Positions 12,801-24,400 of a DNA stretch of 64,000 nt are shown piece by piece. Origin of the DNA: Cyprinodon diabolis (lineage: Eukaryota; Chordata; Actinopteri; Cyprinodontiformes; Cyprinodontidae); NCBI GenBank assembly GCA_030533445.1, contig CM060080.1:9890217-9954216 (forward strand), read 5' to 3'. A program made the translations under genes and the position numbers. Within the stretch, counting starts at the first letter, position 1; each line of letters opens with the position of its first letter. Below the pieces are notes generated by a model. It was given only the letters and a program-made list of their open reading frames with translations. It ran no database searches and was not told the origin of the DNA.

Positions 12801-14558
12801 ATATCCTTCGTCGACACCTTGTCTGTGAGCTCTACAACCAAGGCCTCGACCTCCGAGCCGAAGAGGTAAACAGACCTGCTGTTATGGCATGCAGAAATGA
12901 TAAAAGTCTAGATATTGCTATAAATGCAAGACTTTCAAGTGAGCTAAATAACAAAAGAAGTGAAATGAAAAAGCTTTTTTCAAATGATTAATCCAAATAA
13001 TTTTCAATATTTATAAGTGGTGTGGCCATTTATCTGTAAAGCAAAGTGATGGAAGTGTCAAGGTTTGGGCTGCATTTCAGTCAAATATGCACAAAAGCTT
13101 ATTGAAATGACTGTGTGAAGCAATCTTTGTTATAAGCATTGGGATTAGAAGCAGTGATCCAACCTGGATTGAATTTACCTTTAGCCATAAAAACATATAA
13201 AAAGCTGATGAGCTTTTCGTCAAAAAAAAGCATTGAGTCTAAACTGCTAGAATTAATATAAAAGGATAACATTTTATTTAAGTATTTTTCAAAGCTGCAC
13301 AAGTAAAGAGTATCCTTTAATATTAATCAGGCCACTTTTAAAACATTCACCAACACTTTATTGTTTTTACACTAAGAATCATTTTAGATTAGTGCAGTGA
13401 AAGCTCATTTTCTGCCTTATAAACACATCTTATTCATTTTCCTGCCAAAAGAAATAACCTGAAACTCAAGGATTTAGCTCAGGGTCTTGTTGAGACCTAC
13501 TGATGTCTTCCCCGTTGCCTTCTAGGCCATGCTGCAGGTTGAAGATAAGGAAGTTCTGGGCTCCCAGCTCCTGGTGCTGACCGGCCAGAGATTAAGCTAC
13601 TCCCTGCTTCACAGCCAAAACCAGACGCAGGCTGCCATGGAGCTGCTGGCTCGCCTGCCTCCAACCCTCTGCACATGGTTAAAGGCAATGGTAAGAGCCA
13701 CGCTATGAGCTAAGCTATGAGATCTAACGTGGTTTTGGAGGAATTTTAGATTTAGGAGCTCTAATCATTATTGTATTCCGGATCTCTTCTACTTATAAGA
13801 AATTGAAGCCCAGATGAAATTGATACAGATTTAAATTCGGGTTTAATTCCCACCAAAACTGATGAGGTTAAAAAACAAGACCATAGAAAAATCTTAAGTC
13901 AAAATAGTTACTAAAAATATAATAAATTTGTCAATGAAATTAGACAAAAGAAAAATTATTTAGGGAATGTTGTAAATCACTTCAAACCTTGCCTTCAGAA
14001 TAATCCCCCCTCCCTCAGTGTGCATTGGTGTGTTTTTGCAAGTTTATTTAGATTTCTTAGTTTCGTCATTACATGCGTTATATGGAGCGGCCTGTAGATT
14101 TTGTTTGACTTTTGTCCATTGTAGGCATATGGGAGAAAAATCAAGAAAATGTAATGAGGAAAATTTTGTATTTTCTTGATGTATATGACTAATCTGTTTC
14201 CTCAACACGTTTATAAAAAAAAAAAAACCTGAAGCCAATCAAAATCTTCACAGCAGATTTCTCCCAGATTAGAAAATATGTCTTTAATAAACTTGGTTAA
14301 AATGATGCAGTACTGCTGGATTATTTCGGCTCTTTGAAGACATGTTTGATAGATGAGAAGTTTAATCTGAATCAGTCACTGCATCTCGTCTGCTTGCAGG
14401 ATCCCAGTGAGCTGAGATGCCCCCTGGTCTCGCTGTCCAAGACCAGCCGACTCGTTAGCCGTCTGATAGAAATGCTGCCAGAAAACCACGCTCAGTACAG
14501 CCTGGCCCTGCACCTCCTGGAAGCTGTGGACGTCCTCACTCTATCTGCTGAAGGTTGA
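1849..14558 (+). CDS. rab3gap2: Rab3 GTPase-activating protein non-catalytic subunit, 3' 26 exons (partial)
   Basis: RAB3GAP2 pairs with RAB3GAP1 to form the Rab3 GAP complex, which also acts as a Rab18 exchange factor. Exons seen: 1849-1997, 2090-2169, 2814-2906, 3011-3150, 3243-3438, 3542-3685, 3815-3897, 4222-4286, 4360-4450, 4550-4671, 4751-4964, 7159-7256, 7371-7479, 7557-7717, 7805-7979, 8178-8345, 8439-8545, 11452-11518, 11616-11686, 11772-11807, 11889-11963, 12185-12400, 12475-12564, 12641-12865, 13526-13690, 14400-14558. All phases join, giving 1098 residues before TGA. The human protein is 1393 residues, so about 300 N-terminal residues lie left of the window. The first exon reads [20 protein letters not shown], a strongly conserved stretch. 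The part present covers the end of the N-terminal regulatory domain and the whole C-terminal domain. The donor at 4672 (gtctgt) is weak. No frameshift or internal stop was seen. Confidence 0.95.
2373..2737. mobile_element. Non-autonomous hAT-type element in rab3gap2 intron
   Basis: The ends are inverted: the left begins TAGGGTTGCAACTAA and the right ends TTGTTTCAGCCTTA. The 8-bp flanks AACTGTAT (2365-2372) and AACTGTTT (2738-2745) differ at one base, as expected for a hAT target-site duplication. The interior is AT-rich with repeated AATCGATT-type motifs and no coding potential. Similar 'aatcgatta' repeats are common in fish genomes. Confidence 0.7.
3926..4195. repeat. Short interspersed repeat (MITE-like), copy 1
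   Basis: This intronic segment matches 20000-20285 in the same orientation along most of its length. Shared blocks include TTTTTTTCTTAAAATAA, GCATTTTTTCTTGAATTGA, TTGCCAATGGA and CAAGACAATTTACA. It has no coding potential. The repeat ends look like a small DNA transposon (left end near CAGTGCAAAAAA), but I could not fix a target-site duplication. Confidence 0.7.
5145..5765. mobile_element. Possible non-autonomous DNA transposon with GC-rich ends
   Basis: The left part (ATTATACTTCTGCAACCG) and the reverse complement of the right part (AATTTATGCTTCTGACGC) are similar, suggesting inverted ends around a GC-richer interior. The interior has a short open frame at 5221-5487 with no recognisable protein. 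The ends recall PIF/Harbinger-type fish elements, but I found no clear 3-bp duplication. Confidence 0.35.
5942..6800 (-). mobile_element. Tc1/mariner-type transposon with internally deleted transposase
   Basis: Inverted ends are CACTCACTGGCCACTTTATT at the left and its near-complement at the right end (CCTAATAAAGTGGCCGGTGAGTG region). The element sits in TA-rich flanks, including a (TA)n run from 6803. The minus-strand frame at 6438-5974 (154 codons) encodes the transposase helix-turn-helix region. It then jumps directly to the second catalytic aspartate block ([13 protein letters not shown]) and the block ending [12 protein letters not shown]. The segment with the first catalytic aspartate is missing, so the protein should be inactive. 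This is an in-frame internal deletion, not a frameshift. Confidence 0.88.
6800..6856. repeat. (TA)n microsatellite
   Basis: An uninterrupted TA dinucleotide run of about 50 bases follows the right end of the Tc1-type element. It probably grew from the TA target site. Confidence 0.95.
9023..10113. mobile_element. Non-autonomous hAT element, 1.09 kb, perfect 8-bp duplication
   Basis: Ends are TAGGGCTGGGTA at the left and TACCCAGCCCTA at the right, perfect inverted repeats for 12 bases. The identical octamer ACAATAAC lies at 9015-9022 and 10114-10121. More GGTACCGATAC-type motifs are arranged in inverted orientation just inside both ends. No transposase frame was found inside. The element lies in the large rab3gap2 intron (8546-11451). 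Confidence 0.88.
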
Positions 14559-14943
14559 TCTTTGCTTACTGCACTATAAAACAGCGCATTAGAAAGGCCT
14601 GCACATTTAGGTTTCAGTCAAATCCCGGCATTTATTGTTCAGTGTTTAAAAAAGTGGCTTTTAACTTTGTTTTATTAGCCCATCAGTTTTTTTTTTTTTG
14701 TTGTTGCATGTAATATAAAAGGTATTCAGTATTTCTTGTTGCGGAAAGGGGCATGTTTATTTTATCATCACTAAAATCAGCTGTCCTGTGGGACCTTCGA
14801 TGTTATACTAACCATTTCAGCTTTTGCACAGAAAACGTTTATCATAAATGAAGAGATGGATGTTATTTTTATTTATGAGCAGACAAATCTGTATTAACTG
14901 CATCTGTAATTTGATGTCCTGCAGGGCTCTGATTCAGAATAAA
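14559..14943 (+). terminator. rab3gap2: rab3gap2 3' UTR with candidate polyA signal
   Basis: The non-coding stretch after the rab3gap2 stop codon contains AATAAA at 14938-14943, about 380 bases downstream. It faces the converging iars2 3' UTR. Confidence 0.6.
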
Positions 14944-15032
14944 GACATTTCTCACTAACTGTTTGACTTAATCTCATTCACAGAACATAAACAGACTTTC
15001 AAACATTTGCAGTTTCTCTCAAAGCAACTAAT

Positions 15033-15410
15033 TTTATTATACAATTGTAGATTTGTACAGGAAGTCGCCCATACCTTCTTCTCTTCACACTAAAGCCACA
15101 TAGTGACACATTTAAACAAGAGCTTCCCTTCAACAGTCAAATCACATCTTTTTAAAACTCCCAACTATTTACAGTAGAGTTCAGCACTTCTGTTTTGAGT
15201 TCAATGAGGAAATGTGGGAAAGCAGAAGAGCAACAACTTGAGACTTTATATTATTTTACATCTGCAGTGATTGTGTATTAATATAAACCTTTTACTGGTT
15301 TTGAGCGCTTTCCTTACAAAACAGCTGGAGTGACATCACTTTTACATTTTCCAATGGGAGCGTAAAGACACTTCTGGATAACGAAGTGTGTAGGTTTTCC
15401 TGGTAACACG
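15033..15410 (-). terminator. iars2: iars2 3' UTR with candidate polyA signal
   Basis: On the minus strand AATAAA occurs at 15038-15033, about 375 bases after the iars2 stop. It is the best candidate cleavage signal I see between the two converging genes. Confidence 0.5.
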
Positions 15411-18400
15411 TCAGCCGGCATGTGAAACGACATTCTGGCAGCGCGGGCAAAGACAGTCCGTGGACTCCGAGGTGTAGCGCCGGCAGCGTGGACAGCGAGC
15501 GGCAGAAGTGGGCGTCACGGCGATGCTGTAGGGACTTTCCTCACGGATTACACCCCCTAAAATGCAAATTTAACAAGGAAAAAAGGTCGTATTTCTGTTT
15601 TTATGTTTGGCTTCATTGATGCAAGGAAGTAAGTCACCTTAAAAAAAGATTTATGGTTCTTTAAATAGGCTTAAAAACCACTGATCAAAATACTTTAAAG
15701 GATTACAACAAAGTTTAGCTTCTGGATGATGAACAGGTCCAATTCAAGATATCTCACCTTCTAGATTGATGAGGAAGGTACCCTGACTAAACAGGGCGCC
15801 TGGAGGGAGGTCACGGGGAAGCTCGCTGGTCAGGTTTACTCGTGCCGCCATCATCAGCTCAGCCAGCTGGGAGCTGGTGGAGCTGGGCTCTTCTTGGAGA
15901 GACTGAGAGAAAATCCTTGTTAGCAGTTTGAATGTGGCTGATTAGTAGCAGCTGTTGGCAGATCAGATGGATTGATTTTCTGATTTACTGATCTTTGAGT
16001 TGAAGAATTCACTTTTTCTGGAAACACAAATTTATCTACAATTTTTTAACATCTAAATTTATGGTTACAAGCAGTGTGCGAAATACCTGTCAATATTTGG
16101 GGGGGTCCCCATCTCCCGATTGTTGGGCAATACCGATCTAAATTTTCATTAACGGACATACCTTCCAGACTCATAGTGAAACAACAAGTACTTCATATTA
16201 TAACAGAAACTCTGATGATATAACAGACATAAGAACAGTAACAAATAAAAAAATGTAACTTATTAACCTGGAAAAGATTGACATTTACTGGCAGCATCTA
16301 ATACTGAACATGCTGCCCAGTGCATGCTGGGAAAACTAACTTCCGTTACGTCTTTCTTCTGTTTAGCGTGCACATGGCTAATTTGCATATGCACACAGGA
16401 TTGGCTGGCTATACTTGAAAAAAAAAAAAAACAGAACATATTTGTAAATAAATTTTTTTAATTTTAAATAATAGACATGTAGAGCATAAAAACATTTTAG
16501 TGACAAAAAAATATTTTATTTTTAATTTTTCTGACACAATTTAGGACCCCCTTTAAATTTTGCTTTTGAGGCTTTCAGGGGGTCTCATGGGTTAATCGGG
16601 TGGGGGGCCGTATTTCGCACTCTGGTTACAAGGATAATTTAATGTAATAAAAGGGGGGAGATTACTTGCTACAAATTGTGAACAAAGTAAATATATTTTT
16701 TAAAACAATGGAGATTAAAAGAGGCAATTTTTGAATAGAAGTATTGAATAACAACAATTATATACCTATATATAATTTTGATTTTGAAGTTTTATTAAAA
16801 TAATTATTCCAATGAGAAAAAAAAAAAAAAAAACCTGTCCCAGACCTGCCTTGCTCATGAACACTGAACAACACCTGAGCCTGCACTCCAACTGGCACCG
16901 TGTTTCTGCTCACCGACACAAAGCATCCAAAAAGACATTGCTAAGCTAAAAGCTAAGCTAAGAGCTAAGCAAAGCAGCTGCTCTGTTGATGTCTGCATCA
17001 TTGTGACAAAAGTCTTATTTCCGGCCTTCATCTGAGCCTCTGAAGACTCCCTGGATGGATTTTAAGAAAATAATGTTTTGATAAGTAATGAATTTATTTC
17101 CTTATTGCTATTTACCAAAATTGCCCCATTTTTTTTAACCAATTTTCTTAAGGCAGTGAGGCCTGAAAAATGTTCCTCTAAAGTGAGGTTTGGCATTTAT
17201 GTTTTAAAACCAACAGATTTAATCTTTTTTTAATCTTTTATACTCTTTAAATCTTTATATTCTTACCTCCATGAGCTCAAATAGAAGTCCTGCTTCAATG
17301 GCGATCGTCAGATCATACTGGCCAGCATTTTTACCAGGAATTGAAGACAAGAAGGAGTCACGAATGGCACAGGCTCCTTCCACTGCCTCCTCCAACCCTG
17401 GCCGCCTCCACACCGAGCTGCTTTTGATCCACCCGCTTTTGAATAACGTATCTGCTTCTGTTGCAAAAATCAAGATCATTTCTTGTTAAGAAGCAAACAA
17501 ACTGCTAATATTCAGGTGATTTCATAACTAATCCAAACGTACCATCATGTCCTGGGGCATGCAGATAGACCTCCTCTGCTAAATGTGGCAGGATGGGAGC
17601 AACGGATCGAGTCACTCCATCCAGAATTTCCTCCAAAGCGGTCTGACATGATCTTCTGCCCAACGAGTCCTCTGGACTGCAGTACAGCCTGAATGAAGGA
17701 GGAGTCAGGAAGCAATGCATGGACAAAGCCTGCTGGAAATATGTATCTAGAAAGCCGAGGAAAGCCTTTACCTGTCCTTTATGATGCTGAAATAAAAGCT
17801 GGACAGTTCTCTGGTGATGAAGGCCTGAAGGATACGGATGACTCTGCCAGCATCAAACTCACTGTAGGCGTCTGTAACCTGAACCAAAAGCATAATGCTT
17901 AAGAGCTTCAGGAAAAAGAAGAACCATCGATCCAAGTCCAGCTTTAACATACCTTCATGCTGTATTCTCTGAGCATATGCAGCATGTACTGATCAATATA
18001 GTACATCTCTTTGGGGTCCACAGCATGCTGACGTGGGTCGAAGCCCTGCAGGTTTCCCAGCAGAAACTTGAGAGTGTTCCTCAACTGGAAAAGCAAACCA
18101 GGAAGAAGAGAAATGAGGACCAGGAGGCAAAAACAAGGGAAAGCTTTGGAAAGGATCCATCGCTCTGTGACGGTACCTTACTGATGCTGTCTCGGGCCGA
18201 GTTAAGGACGCTTGGACCAATTTGGACTTCAGAGAAGACGTTTGATTCAGCGACCCACCAGCGAAGCACATCTGCCCCATATGCTGCTAAGCTGCCGTCC
18301 TGACACAGAGACACCATGTTACCTGAAATGTTTTTTTTTTTCCTTTTTGAAATATTTGCTCTGCTCCTGATGGCCTTTAGACATTGGGGCTGGGACTTTA

Positions 18401-21400
18401 ACAACTTAATTCCAATTAATTACTCAGAAACACTTTAAGCATTTAACCTTTATGGGGCACTTATTTAAATACTTTAAAAATTAACATTTAAAGCCAACAT
18501 TGTTATTGGAGGACTGACCTTGTTACTTTTGTGAAATAAAAAAAAATGTGTATATTTTATTATTTTTTTGAGTTTTTACCACAGTAGTAGTGGCTTGTTT
18601 TTTGGACAGAAGGCTGACAGGAAAGGGGGTATGAGAGAGGGGGAGAGACATGCAGCAAAAGACCACAGGTAGGATTCGAACCCAGGTCAGCCATGTTGAG
18701 GACTAAGGCCTCTGCAGGTCGTGTGCCCTAACCACTGCGCCACCAAAGCAAAACCAAAAACATGTATATTTTGCAGGCAAAAATTAAGGTAAATCTAATA
18801 ACGAAAAACGGTCACTTGCCCTAATATGTTAGGAAAAATAAACAAAGTGCTTAAAAATGAAACTCCTGAAAAAAGTCACATAATGAAAGAAACAACTTTT
18901 GTTTTTGTTACAACATGACCTTAGAGCATAAATTAAAAATTAAAATTAGCGCAATCATTTTTTAACTTTATTTTCTAACTTTTCAATTAGCTTTTAAGCT
19001 TTTTTCCTTAACTTGTTAACTTCTTTTCCAACTAATTTACAGTAGGTAATATATCGTCAGGGACTCATTTAATTGGTCAAATGCCAAAAGAAGATGTACA
19101 GACATGTAGATGTTTCCAATCTTTTTTTTTCAATCATTGTACGCAGCTACGGCTCACACTGTACGACGAAACCGCAGGGTTTCATCGTATAGTTTGTGTT
19201 TAAAGCGCACAATGTGCAGCCCGACACTCTGATGCTATATGCCTGCTCAAACTGTACGTCTAAAAACCATGTCGGACTCAGCTCCGCAGTGAGATGGCGC
19301 TACTTGGACTCTTCTATCCGGATGCCAAACAAATAGAAGAGGAATATGAAGCTCACCAGAGTAAAACTCGCTGCCTTGGCAATTTGTGCTGAAAGCCCTA
19401 AAAAGAAAAGGTGATGACGTATTTGGACAAAAACATGGCTGAGGAAACGTGGCTACAACGGTCTGTCAATTTTACAGAAAGAACTCCATTTCACTCATTG
19501 CACCCCCGCCATGCTTCAGTGTTTTCACGTGAGATGAAGACGAATCCTGTTTGCGCACTGAGCGATTTGCCCACGGTGGCCGACTGAATTTCAAACATGT
19601 TTGATTTTCTCCCGACCTCACGATTCCTGATGGGGAGGTGGTCATGAGAGGCGGATCGCCCCTCGTTACCCCCTGTACACTACACCATGTACAACGCATG
19701 ATCAAGCTGAAAGTCAGTCCGATTGATAAAATTCTCGCACGACTGGAAAGTCGGCCCGAAAAGGGCAAAAAAAAAATCGTACAGTGTATGCCCGTTTAAA
19801 TGAACCACACCAACAGGCCTTTTTGCTGGAATTTCACTAATTAGCATTTATTAAGCAATCCTTTATGCAGAGCTGAACTGCCCTAGATCTGTCAGTATTA
19901 GAAATTGAACGCTCATCTCCTGTTTACAGCAAATGTAAAACTCCAAAAGGCAATATTGTGTTACTTGTTACTTGTTGCTTGTCATATATATACACTGCAA
20001 AAAATCAAAATCTATATAAGTATTTTTTTCTTAAAATAACTGCATTTTTTCTTGAATTGAGGAGATAAAAGACATTTTGCCAATGGAACAAGACAATTTA
20101 CATTGAAAATAAGAAAACACAATTGCATCGTCTTATTTCAAGTGCATATTATCTAATTATCTTATTTTAAGAGTAAAAATACTAATTCCATTGGCAAATT
20201 ATCTCATTTACCTTCTCGGATCAAGGGTAAATACATTTAATTTAAGAAATTTGTACTTATTTCTAGATCGTTTTACCAGTGTACATTTCTTTTTTGTTAA
20301 TCAAAATTAGTGGAAACAATTGTGTTACAATTTATGTTCATGTAGAGTTAATACTAGTGCATTTTTTTAAAAGAAGTTGCATAAAATATCAGGGATTATT
20401 ATAACTTTTAAACAATTTGATGGTGGAATAACCTAAATAATGGATTAATAACAGTAAATATCTGCATTGCTGTGTTCATATGATTATTCAATAGCTGAGG
20501 TCGGTTTATTTTGTCAATATATGGTTTTCAATTAAAATACGATTAATTGGGATAATTACAGACCTTGTCATTAACTTAATTAAGTTTTAATCTCATCTCA
20601 CCACTACTTGTAGAATCACATAACCATCATTCTCTCCATGTCCTTCTGTTCTCTCTTGATATGTTTCTATATTTTAATCTCCTCTCCTTTTTGTTTGTCT
20701 GCAGAATGTAATTTTTTCGCTCCTTGCTCACCTTTGTTCCATTAATGACCTCATCAGGATTCACAACATTCCCCAGAGACTTGGACATCTTCTCTCCTTT
20801 CTCACTGATTGCAAAGCCATGGACCACCAGAGATCTACAACACATCACACACGTTTAATCTAAAATAGATGAAACGCGATCAAGTTCCTGCCTGCAGACA
20901 TTTTTAAGACGACACTCACTTAAAGGGGGCTTTGTTCCTAACGGCCACACTGGTGAGCAGGGAAGACTGGAACCAGCCTCCAAGCTGGTCCTTTCCCTCC
21001 ACGTATACATCTGCTCTGGGGTAAGACTCTGCAAGGAGGCAGAGGAGAAGGTGAGGAATGAGGCAAAAAGATGAAGTAAAGATGCACAGAGTGGTTAGTT
21101 TCTATCCCCAAAAAAACAGAAAAGTCTGAAAGGAGTCAAGAAGACCAGCCGCTGTTAATCAGAAAGGGTGTATCCGTCCACTCCTGACCAAAAATAAAGG
21201 TTAGATACTCTACAAAGGCTTAGAGAGACCCAACCCATTCAACAACAAAAAAGGAGACAGAAAAAAGGAGCAGACTTTGGACCAATCCTGGAAAAAGAAA
21301 TGAAGGTGCTCAGTGGGGGAAAATATCCTGCTTCAACTCCTGCATGCAGACAGCAGTGAGAGTTTTACATTCATGCCAAGCACATAATCTACCCCCCAAA

Positions 21401-24400
21401 CTGGACTTTGGAAACAGTCTTTAAAGCAAATAAACATGTTTGAGGCCAAGAGGAGGAGACAAGTGAAGGTCTAAGAGCCAGCACTCCCTGCAGGTAGATG
21501 TCTGAATAACCTGGGACTAGAGGTTTGCGAAGTGAGCCAGGAAGCCAGCTGAGACGGGATTCGGGCTCCTTGGGTTCCTCCTCCATGTCTTCTGGAAATC
21601 ACAACACACCCAGATGTTTAAGAGACACGCTCAGTGTTAGGACGTGTTATTTGGTCTGACAGTCGTGTGTAGTGGTTTAGAAAACATCTGGAGTTGCTTG
21701 GAATATGATCCACATTTATATAACCTTTTTATATTCTATTAGAATTTTCAAGTAAGTTTGAGTGGCTGGACAAGTAGAAGTTTATAAGAAAATAGACAAT
21801 AGTTTGAGAAAACCTTTAGGTACCCTTCAAGGTGTAAGAATATTTTTGCTGGAGTTTTGCTTGATTTTGACTTTCTAATTGGCAGAAGATGTACTGAATG
21901 TTGGTTCTTTTTCTGACTTCTTTCTGTGTTCTACTATGGAAATTGCCTTGGGTGAGACAAACTACAGAAACTCCAATGGCACAAAGTCTGTCCCTGACAG
22001 AAAGTTTGTTATTTCCAAAGATGCACCTCGGGCACACAGGAAATCCCTTAACTTTGCATACGGGGGAAGAAGTTTATGAATACCAGGTCATCCCATTCAG
22101 GCTGTCAATGGCCCCGATGGTGTTCAGCAGGGATGTCAGGGTCCTGGTCCAGGATGGGGAGCCCCCTTGTCAGGCAGGTCTGAGAACGGCACCTGGGAAA
22201 CACATCTGGCCGAAGTGAGCATCACTGTGTTGGAACTTTGGGCAGAGTTTCTAGTGCTGAAACTCTTCCTTCCTTTTCTGCAGGGTCAGCATGTGTTAGT
22301 GAAGATGGACAACTCAATGGCTGTGTCATAATCCTGGCGCTGATGGTTGGCATTGGCTGAGCCTCTGCTCCTGCTCACCTGCCTAATTGGCCCTGTGGCT
22401 GATTACTGCTGATCTGATTCACCTGGTCCCAGCAGCTCCTGCCATCAGCGCGGGATTATTCAAGCAGTCTCTGTGTGAGTAACTCTAGCGTTCTTAGTAA
22501 GTTTTTTGTGTTGTTAAATTCTGATCAGCTTTTTGCCCATGTATTTTCGGTTTTTGCCTTCTTCCCCGTTTGTTCTGCTTAGTTTGATTATTGGTCTGAC
22601 TGCCTGGATTTTGCTGGTTACCGAACTGTTTTACTGACCTCAGCTTGGATTCTCCCTGGATATCTCTTCGGCTCTTGGATCATCTGGTTTCTGAAATTGT
22701 TCTGGGCTGGATTTCGACTTTGAATTATCCCATACGGACACTGTTGCTGGCTCTGCATCGACTGGCGCCAGCTCCCACACACTCTGTGCTCTGAAACGGT
22801 AACGACCGTAAGCGGCGGACATCTCCCTCCAGGTTTCTCCACTCAAAATATCGGACTGAGCTCTCAACCAGAGAATCAGAGAACCCGCTCCGAGGAGTTT
22901 CCGTCATCCTCTTTTTGTTTTTTGAATAAACTTATGAAACTTTCAGTTTGTCTGCTGAATATTGTGTCCAGGCTTCAGCGCCCGTTTCAGGTTGTACATC
23001 AATCTCCAAAGCGGCATTCTGTTCATGGGAAGGAGTACCAGACTCTTATCTCTCCGGGCGACTCAGTTCCCAGGGACGCTGAAAATAGGCGCTCTCTTGT
23101 TGCAGGGGAAGCCCCCTGTATGGGACTGGACTCTGCACCCACAAGTGATGGAGCAAATTAGGCAGAGGTACGGCCGGGCCAGCATAGATTTCTTCATCCC
23201 GCAAGACAACTCTCCCTTCAAAGACAAAGGCGCACCTCTCAGGCTGGATGCTTTGGTACTCAATAAAAAACGTTCTTCTTCTTGCCCCGACCACGGCAAA
23301 ACGTCCGCTTCAGGTTTTGTCTGTTGGCTCCTCATGTTTAAAGTTTGCTTCTGGGCTTTCTAAGGTCTGCCTGCATCCTAACCTGGTGTTTGTGTCCAGG
23401 GTGGTAGATTCTGCTTATAGCTGCCCTACAGTTCAGCTTAAGGCATTCCATGCTCAATCTTTTTCCTCTAAAGGGGACGGACATCCTAATGGACTATGTG
23501 TTGTTCGAGCTCTGCACATGCATCGGTTGGTGTCGTGGGGAAGCCCGTATGTCATCAGGGTTCTTCTCACTGGAAGCCATCTCTCTAACCTACAGCTGTA
23601 GAGGTTTGCAACCTCCTCATGGGTACATGGCACATTCCTCTAGAGGTGCGTTTACCTCTTGGGCCCTCTTCAGGGGCATTTCTGCCCAGGATGTTTGTTC
23701 TGCAGCCAGGTGAGCTTCACCCCACACGTTTATGTAGTTTTACAGGCTGGATGTCTCTGAACTCTTTGTGAAGTCACTGATGGTACAGCGATGATCCTCT
23801 GCTTCGGGAAACAAGTTTGCATTTCAGGAGTGGGCTATATCTCCCATAGTGAAACACTGGATGAAGTTAGAAAAAGAACTTTTAGTCACGTAATCCCAGT
23901 TCTTTGACAACAGTGAGATGTTTCACCTGCACTGCCCTTCATGAAAACACGGTAAGCAACCATTCTAGGTAGGGCAACCATTCTAGGTACGGCATTGCAA
24001 CAATCAACCTATCTGTCAGGGACAGACTTGGTGTCATTGGAGTTTCCCTAGTTGGTCTCATCCGAAGGCAATTCGCATAATAAGACATCTCGCTCGTTTA
24101 TCAAAGAACTGGGGTTAAGTAAGTCGATTTTGTTTAATAATGTCTTGTTATTAATGTGTTGCCACAGCAATCCATAGAGCTTCAAACAGATCAAAAAGAG
24201 AACATGTGAAAAAAAAAGGTTCCCTCTAGCAGATAATGTTTAAAAGATCGTTTGTCAAACAAATTTAATGACACACACCCAACTTGTCCTCAAGCTGGAT
24301 CTTAACCGAGCATCTCCACCTTCAGACTTTATATGACTTAGAAATGTCGGCAATAAACCCAGTTTCTGACCTGGGATGTAAATCATTAAACAACTTAGTG

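Noticed and set aside
21389..21586. 65-codon minus frame as an extra iars2 exon
   Set aside because: Exons at 20920-21028 and 25257-25350 join in phase without it, and its sequence has no counterpart in isoleucyl-tRNA synthetases.
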